From: Ifrita kowaldi
Taxonomy: Eukaryota > Chordata > Aves > Passeriformes > Cinclosomatidae
Direction of reading: 5' to 3'
Length of the DNA: 64,000 nucleotides
NCBI GenBank assembly: GCA_013398055.1
Contig: VZRS01010773.1
Location: 301,418-365,417, forward strand
Part shown: one piece after another, positions 60,126-64,000 of the stretch
Numbering within the stretch: the stretch's first letter is position 1
How the letters are laid out: each line of letters opens with the position of its first letter
Position numbers and translations under genes: made by a program
Notes under the pieces: model-generated
What the model was told of the DNA's origin: nothing
The model's input: the letters and a program-made list of their open reading frames with translations, nothing else
The model's database searches: none

Positions 60126-63100
60126 CTCTGCTCTGGAGCTTTAGAAAGAAACAAAAATAATGTTCTTGGGAACACAAGGAGTTAATAGCTCTAGATGAGA
60201 CACCACATGCAGTAAAAGCTAAACAGGGTTTATTTGTTCTCTGAAAGTGCTATTGTTTTTTGTTTTTTTGTTTTTGTTTTTGTTTTTGTTTTTGCTGACA
60301 CTCAATCTCCTGTAGAAGAAGGAAATACCTTCATTGAAACTATTGTCAGCATGTTAAAGTATGACTTGTTGAACGAATTTCCAAATTGTTACCTTTGTTT
60401 TGGTATTGCTAATTATTTTTTCGGTTTGAATTACTGCTGAGACAAATGTTCTGTTAAGAGAATTCTAGAACAATATTTTATTAGAGTATCAAAACCTAAC
60501 TTCAATGAGTTCCAAAGGTTCTTACAGAGTTTACTGTTATCACCAAGTTCCTGTGCTGCCCTTTCTTCTGACAGTAGTTTTCTGATGATGATACCACCAT
60601 TACATGTGCTCTGAGCATTGTGAGAAGTCTGAGGCCTGTCATTGACCTCCAGCAGGCAAAAAAATCAATGGAACAGAGTACATACTCTTAGAGTTATTTC
60701 CTTTATAGACGGCAATCAGAAGACTTTCACAAATAGAAACAGCTGAGAACTTTCTCCTTTCTGCAGAATATTGAAATACAATAAAGGAAAGTAAATATTC
60801 TGGACAGGATTGTTCCTTGTTATGAGTACTAGTAAGAAAATTAAATGGAAGAGATATGACAAATGTAAAAACATATAAAGATGTGGCTGACTTTGGTAAA
60901 AAGTAACAGACATTCTTCTGGATGCAAGAAAATATTTATCTGGATTGTAATTAAAGTTGTAATTAGAGCAATGTATTTCAAACTGGAGAATATACCAATT
61001 AACCAGATCTGTTTTCTTCATATTCTGCTTTAGTAGTGTAGCAGTCTATCCTGTAGAGGAAATCTTGTTAAATGAAAATATAGATTTCAGCAAGTGGTTT
61101 TGTTCAGATGCATCAAGGAACCCCAGTTAAAACACCTCTTTCAGTAAATATTAGCTTGTTTATTGCTGTATCATCTCAGTCAAATTTTGCCTTTAAATAT
61201 TTGCTTCAGAGAAGAAGGTGAAGTCTCTGTCATCTACCAAGTTCACAATACTGGAAATCAATTTATATTACATCTTAAAATAAGCACACTCGAGAGCTCA
61301 GCATTTATAAAATTATGTGAAAAACAATTAAGTTATGTAGATCTGTCACAGAACAACCTGATGTCTCCTACTCTAAAAGAAACCCATTGCATCCCAGAAA
61401 CAAGATGAGCTTCCATTGTTTCCTTGCAGGTTTTATTAATCCATAGACCTGTATTTTGACTAGTATATGAATGTATATATATATATGTTTCCGTATGTTG
61501 GTTTTAATATATAAATACACAATTTTTGAATAGGCAGGGTAGTTATCTTCCTTTTTTTCCCTTACATCTAAATTTCTTCTTTTTGTGCCTTTTCTCCACT
61601 ATATAATCCCTCTTTCTTGCTGTAGCTGAAACTCCAGACTAGTTGAAATCAATCAGGTTTTTACCATTGATTTGAAAGGAGTCAAGATGTGACTCATGAA
61701 GTTCATACACCGCAAATAGCTACAGAAAGCAAGATTTCACTCTTCTCACTCTCCTAAAACTTCCACCTACCATTATTACTCAGCCAGCTTTACAGTGTGC
61801 ATTCAGCAATTCTTTACTATTTTGTGAAAACAACTTAGTCTCCTTCGCTCTTGTAATGTTTTCTTTTCTTTTGCTTGTTTTATGCCCCAGAATTTATAAA
61901 AGTACAATTTAAACAACCATTTTCTATTTAAAAAAAAAGTTTAGTTAATTAAACTATTCTAGCGTTCTATTGAACAAAATATGAAACATTGGAAAATAGT
62001 TATTTATTTATTTATTTTAAATATATAGGAACATTAGTGTGTTGCGTCTTAGCTTCATCCACAGAAATTGGGATTTAGCATCTGTTGAAAACGGCTGTTA
62101 AGGGCAGCAAGGAATGGTTCCTTTGAGACTTCAGACTGGTAGGGATTCAGAGGGCATATCTGACTACTGGCTACCTCAGAGCAGCATCGAGCTTCTTTTA
62201 AGTGATAAACTGCATTTCCTATATGTTACACAGCTACCCTGTGGCAATTCCAAATACAAAACAAGTCTTAAAAAATCAAACTGTGGTAAAGTATGTATTC
62301 ATTTTTTAACAAAAGAAGAAAATAGTAAACGAATTTAGTTATTTGTCACACCTGGATTTTAGATCAATTGTAAGAGAGTCATGCATTTAAAAGATCACCC
62401 TGAGATCTACAGGTCTCTGATTCTACATTTCCTATTACATATTTTCTCTCTCTTTTCTATCAATGCAGAAAGCAGGTATACAGCAGCTGCCAGCTGGCTT
62501 TTCATGGAAAGAGTACCGTGTAATGTGGAACATTAAATCCCTAATTACTCAGAGTGCATGACATATAGTACATAGAATTTGCTACCTGGCAGAAGAACCC
62601 AGCTGAAAAAACCAAAAAACAAAAACCAAACCCAAAAATGAAACCAGGCGTTCTTTTGGGTTTTTTTAAGAAGTGTTAGAAGTTTGTTGAGGAGAAAACT
62701 TTCCAAAGGATCAGATTAACGTCATAATGGGGTGCTATCAACATGATTAAAAAAATTATCTAAGCATGAACATATTTTCACTTTAAGTTTGGGAGTTTAA
62801 TAGATATCTCTCATTAGGGAAAGAGATTGTAGAAAACACAGTACATCCCCAATTAGAAAAAAACAGGTGAAAATTATTATTTTAACAATATGGTTATTAC
62901 TGTTTTTATTTCTGTTTACGTTTCCTTTTGTGCAAAATGAGACACAACATCTAGTGTCAGAGATGCCCTACATGAAATTATAATAATAGGCAAGTAAATG
63001 TAAACAGGCATGCCTAGACTTTGCTTTTCTGAAGTAAAAGGCCTCGGATTAAAATAATACTTTTGTAATGACTGGAAAACAGCTCAGATAGTTTCTTCAG

Positions 63101-63578
63101 TTAAATTTGAATTTCCAGTTATTTTTTTCATTTCTTTTCTTTTATTCCTAATTTATTACAAATCCTACATTAAGGAATTTCAATATTTTGTTTTTTCTTT
63201 CTAGTTTATCCACAAAACTGTCCTTTTTAGGATATTTCATGAGAATTATGAAACTTATTTCCTTTTACAAAATAAGTGTTAACGTAACCTAATGAGCAAG
63301 AAATGCATGGAAGCTGTGCTGATTATCTCTTTGACCTCTGTTATGTTGCTCGTCTCTCTTTCTGTTGTTCAGTATATGGAAATGTCTGATTTCATTTTTT
63401 TAAGATAAGTATCTGTATGTTGTAGACATTTTATCTGATTTTTTTTTTTACTTTTGTTAAGATGCTCTCATATCCTATGGTAGCTTGTATTCCACTAAAA
63501 CCTTAATTGCTGAAAACCACTCTTTGATTATTATTTCAATATTTTAAAGCTGGGATCTGATATTAGCTGTTTCCCTGG
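60126..63578. other. AT-rich non-coding stretch with simple repeats
   Basis: No gene is supported. A gttttt-type simple repeat lies at about 60256-60297, a short ta tract near 61476-61490 and a ttta tract at about 62001-62020. Nothing else is recognisable. Confidence 0.55.
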
Positions 63579-64000
63579 TGTGCTGGTTTCGGCTGGGATG
63601 TAGTTAATTTTCTACACAGTAGCTAGTAGGGCGATGTGTTTTCTATCTGTGTTGAAAACAGCATTGATAATGTTGAGATGTTATAGTTTTGCTGAGCAGC
63701 TCTTACAGAGTCAAGATCTTTTCTGCTTCTTGTACCATCCTGTCAGCAAGGACGCTGTGGGGACAAGAGAGTTTGGGAGGAGATACAGCCAGGAGAGCTT
63801 ACCCCAACTGCCCTAAAGGCTAACCCATACCATGTGACGTTATGCTCAATATATAAAGCTGGGAGAAGAAGAAGGAAGGAGGGAAATGTTGGAGTGATGG
63901 TGTACATCTTTTCAAGTTGGTGTTATGTGTGATGGACCCCAGCTTTCCTGCAAGTTGCTGAACACCTGACTACCCATGGGTGTCGGCGATTGAATCACGG
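63579..64000 (+). mobile_element. LTR, plus orientation, cut by the window edge
   Basis: It begins tgtgctggtttcggctggga, a start I recognise from a very abundant avian LTR type. It continues through a ctgagcagctcttacagagt block and a CRE-like tgacgtta at 63835-63842. A TATA box tatataaa stands at 63850-63857 with a purine-rich gaagaagaaggaagg just downstream. The poly(A) signal, U5 and any internal genes would lie beyond the window, so it cannot be said whether this is a solo LTR or a provirus. The 60-codon frame inside it is not a gene. Confidence 0.85.

Overview
This window reads as avian nuclear DNA, most likely from a neoavian and plausibly passerine bird. The evidence is its repeat content: many CR1 LINE fragments ending in the CR1-type 3' tail, and many solo LTRs of the kind that fill bird genomes. 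The unique sequence is AT-rich. I could not support any intact protein-coding gene, rRNA, tRNA or CRISPR array. The longest open frames lie inside retroelements or look like chance frames, so the window is best described as a repeat-rich intergenic or intronic region.

Layout. 1-5911 is AT-rich single-copy-looking DNA. 5912-6579 is a minus-strand solo LTR with a perfect 5-bp target-site duplication (TSD). 10640-12036 is a plus-strand CR1 with recognisable but broken reverse transcriptase (RT). 12724-13257 and 49109-49579 are two copies of one minus-strand LTR family. 19014-19275 is a CR1 3' end. 21919-22689 is a plus-strand LTR. 23272-24555 is a minus CR1 split by a 978-bp LTR (23378-24355, TSD ccatc). 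24660-25195 is another CR1. 25965-28284 holds a CR1 3' end joined to an LTR piece; the junction is amplified as seven 297-bp tandem units. 28009-31607 contains an 1,799-bp near-identical direct duplication joined by a single N, which looks like an assembly artefact.

The rest: 33191-33743 minus LTR; 43051-43411 5'-truncated plus LTR; 43660-44420 GC-rich LTR-like segment; an 18-N gap at 45988-46005 flanked by a second small false duplication; 50247-51890 minus CR1 split by a 1,148-bp plus LTR; a small CpG-dense coding-like island near 52188-52300; degenerate endogenous-retrovirus internal pieces at 54125-54545 and 55240-55885 (minus pol with a YxDD-like motif); nested opposite-strand CR1s at 57953-60125; and a plus LTR that runs off the right edge from 63579.

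There is no operon-like cooperation here. The story is layered transposition: LTRs inserted into older CR1s, CR1 inserted into CR1, and a CR1/LTR chimeric junction that became a minisatellite. Nothing supports a new defence or metabolic system. The points most worth checking are the composite tandem array, the contig-overlap duplication beside it, and the CpG-dense island.
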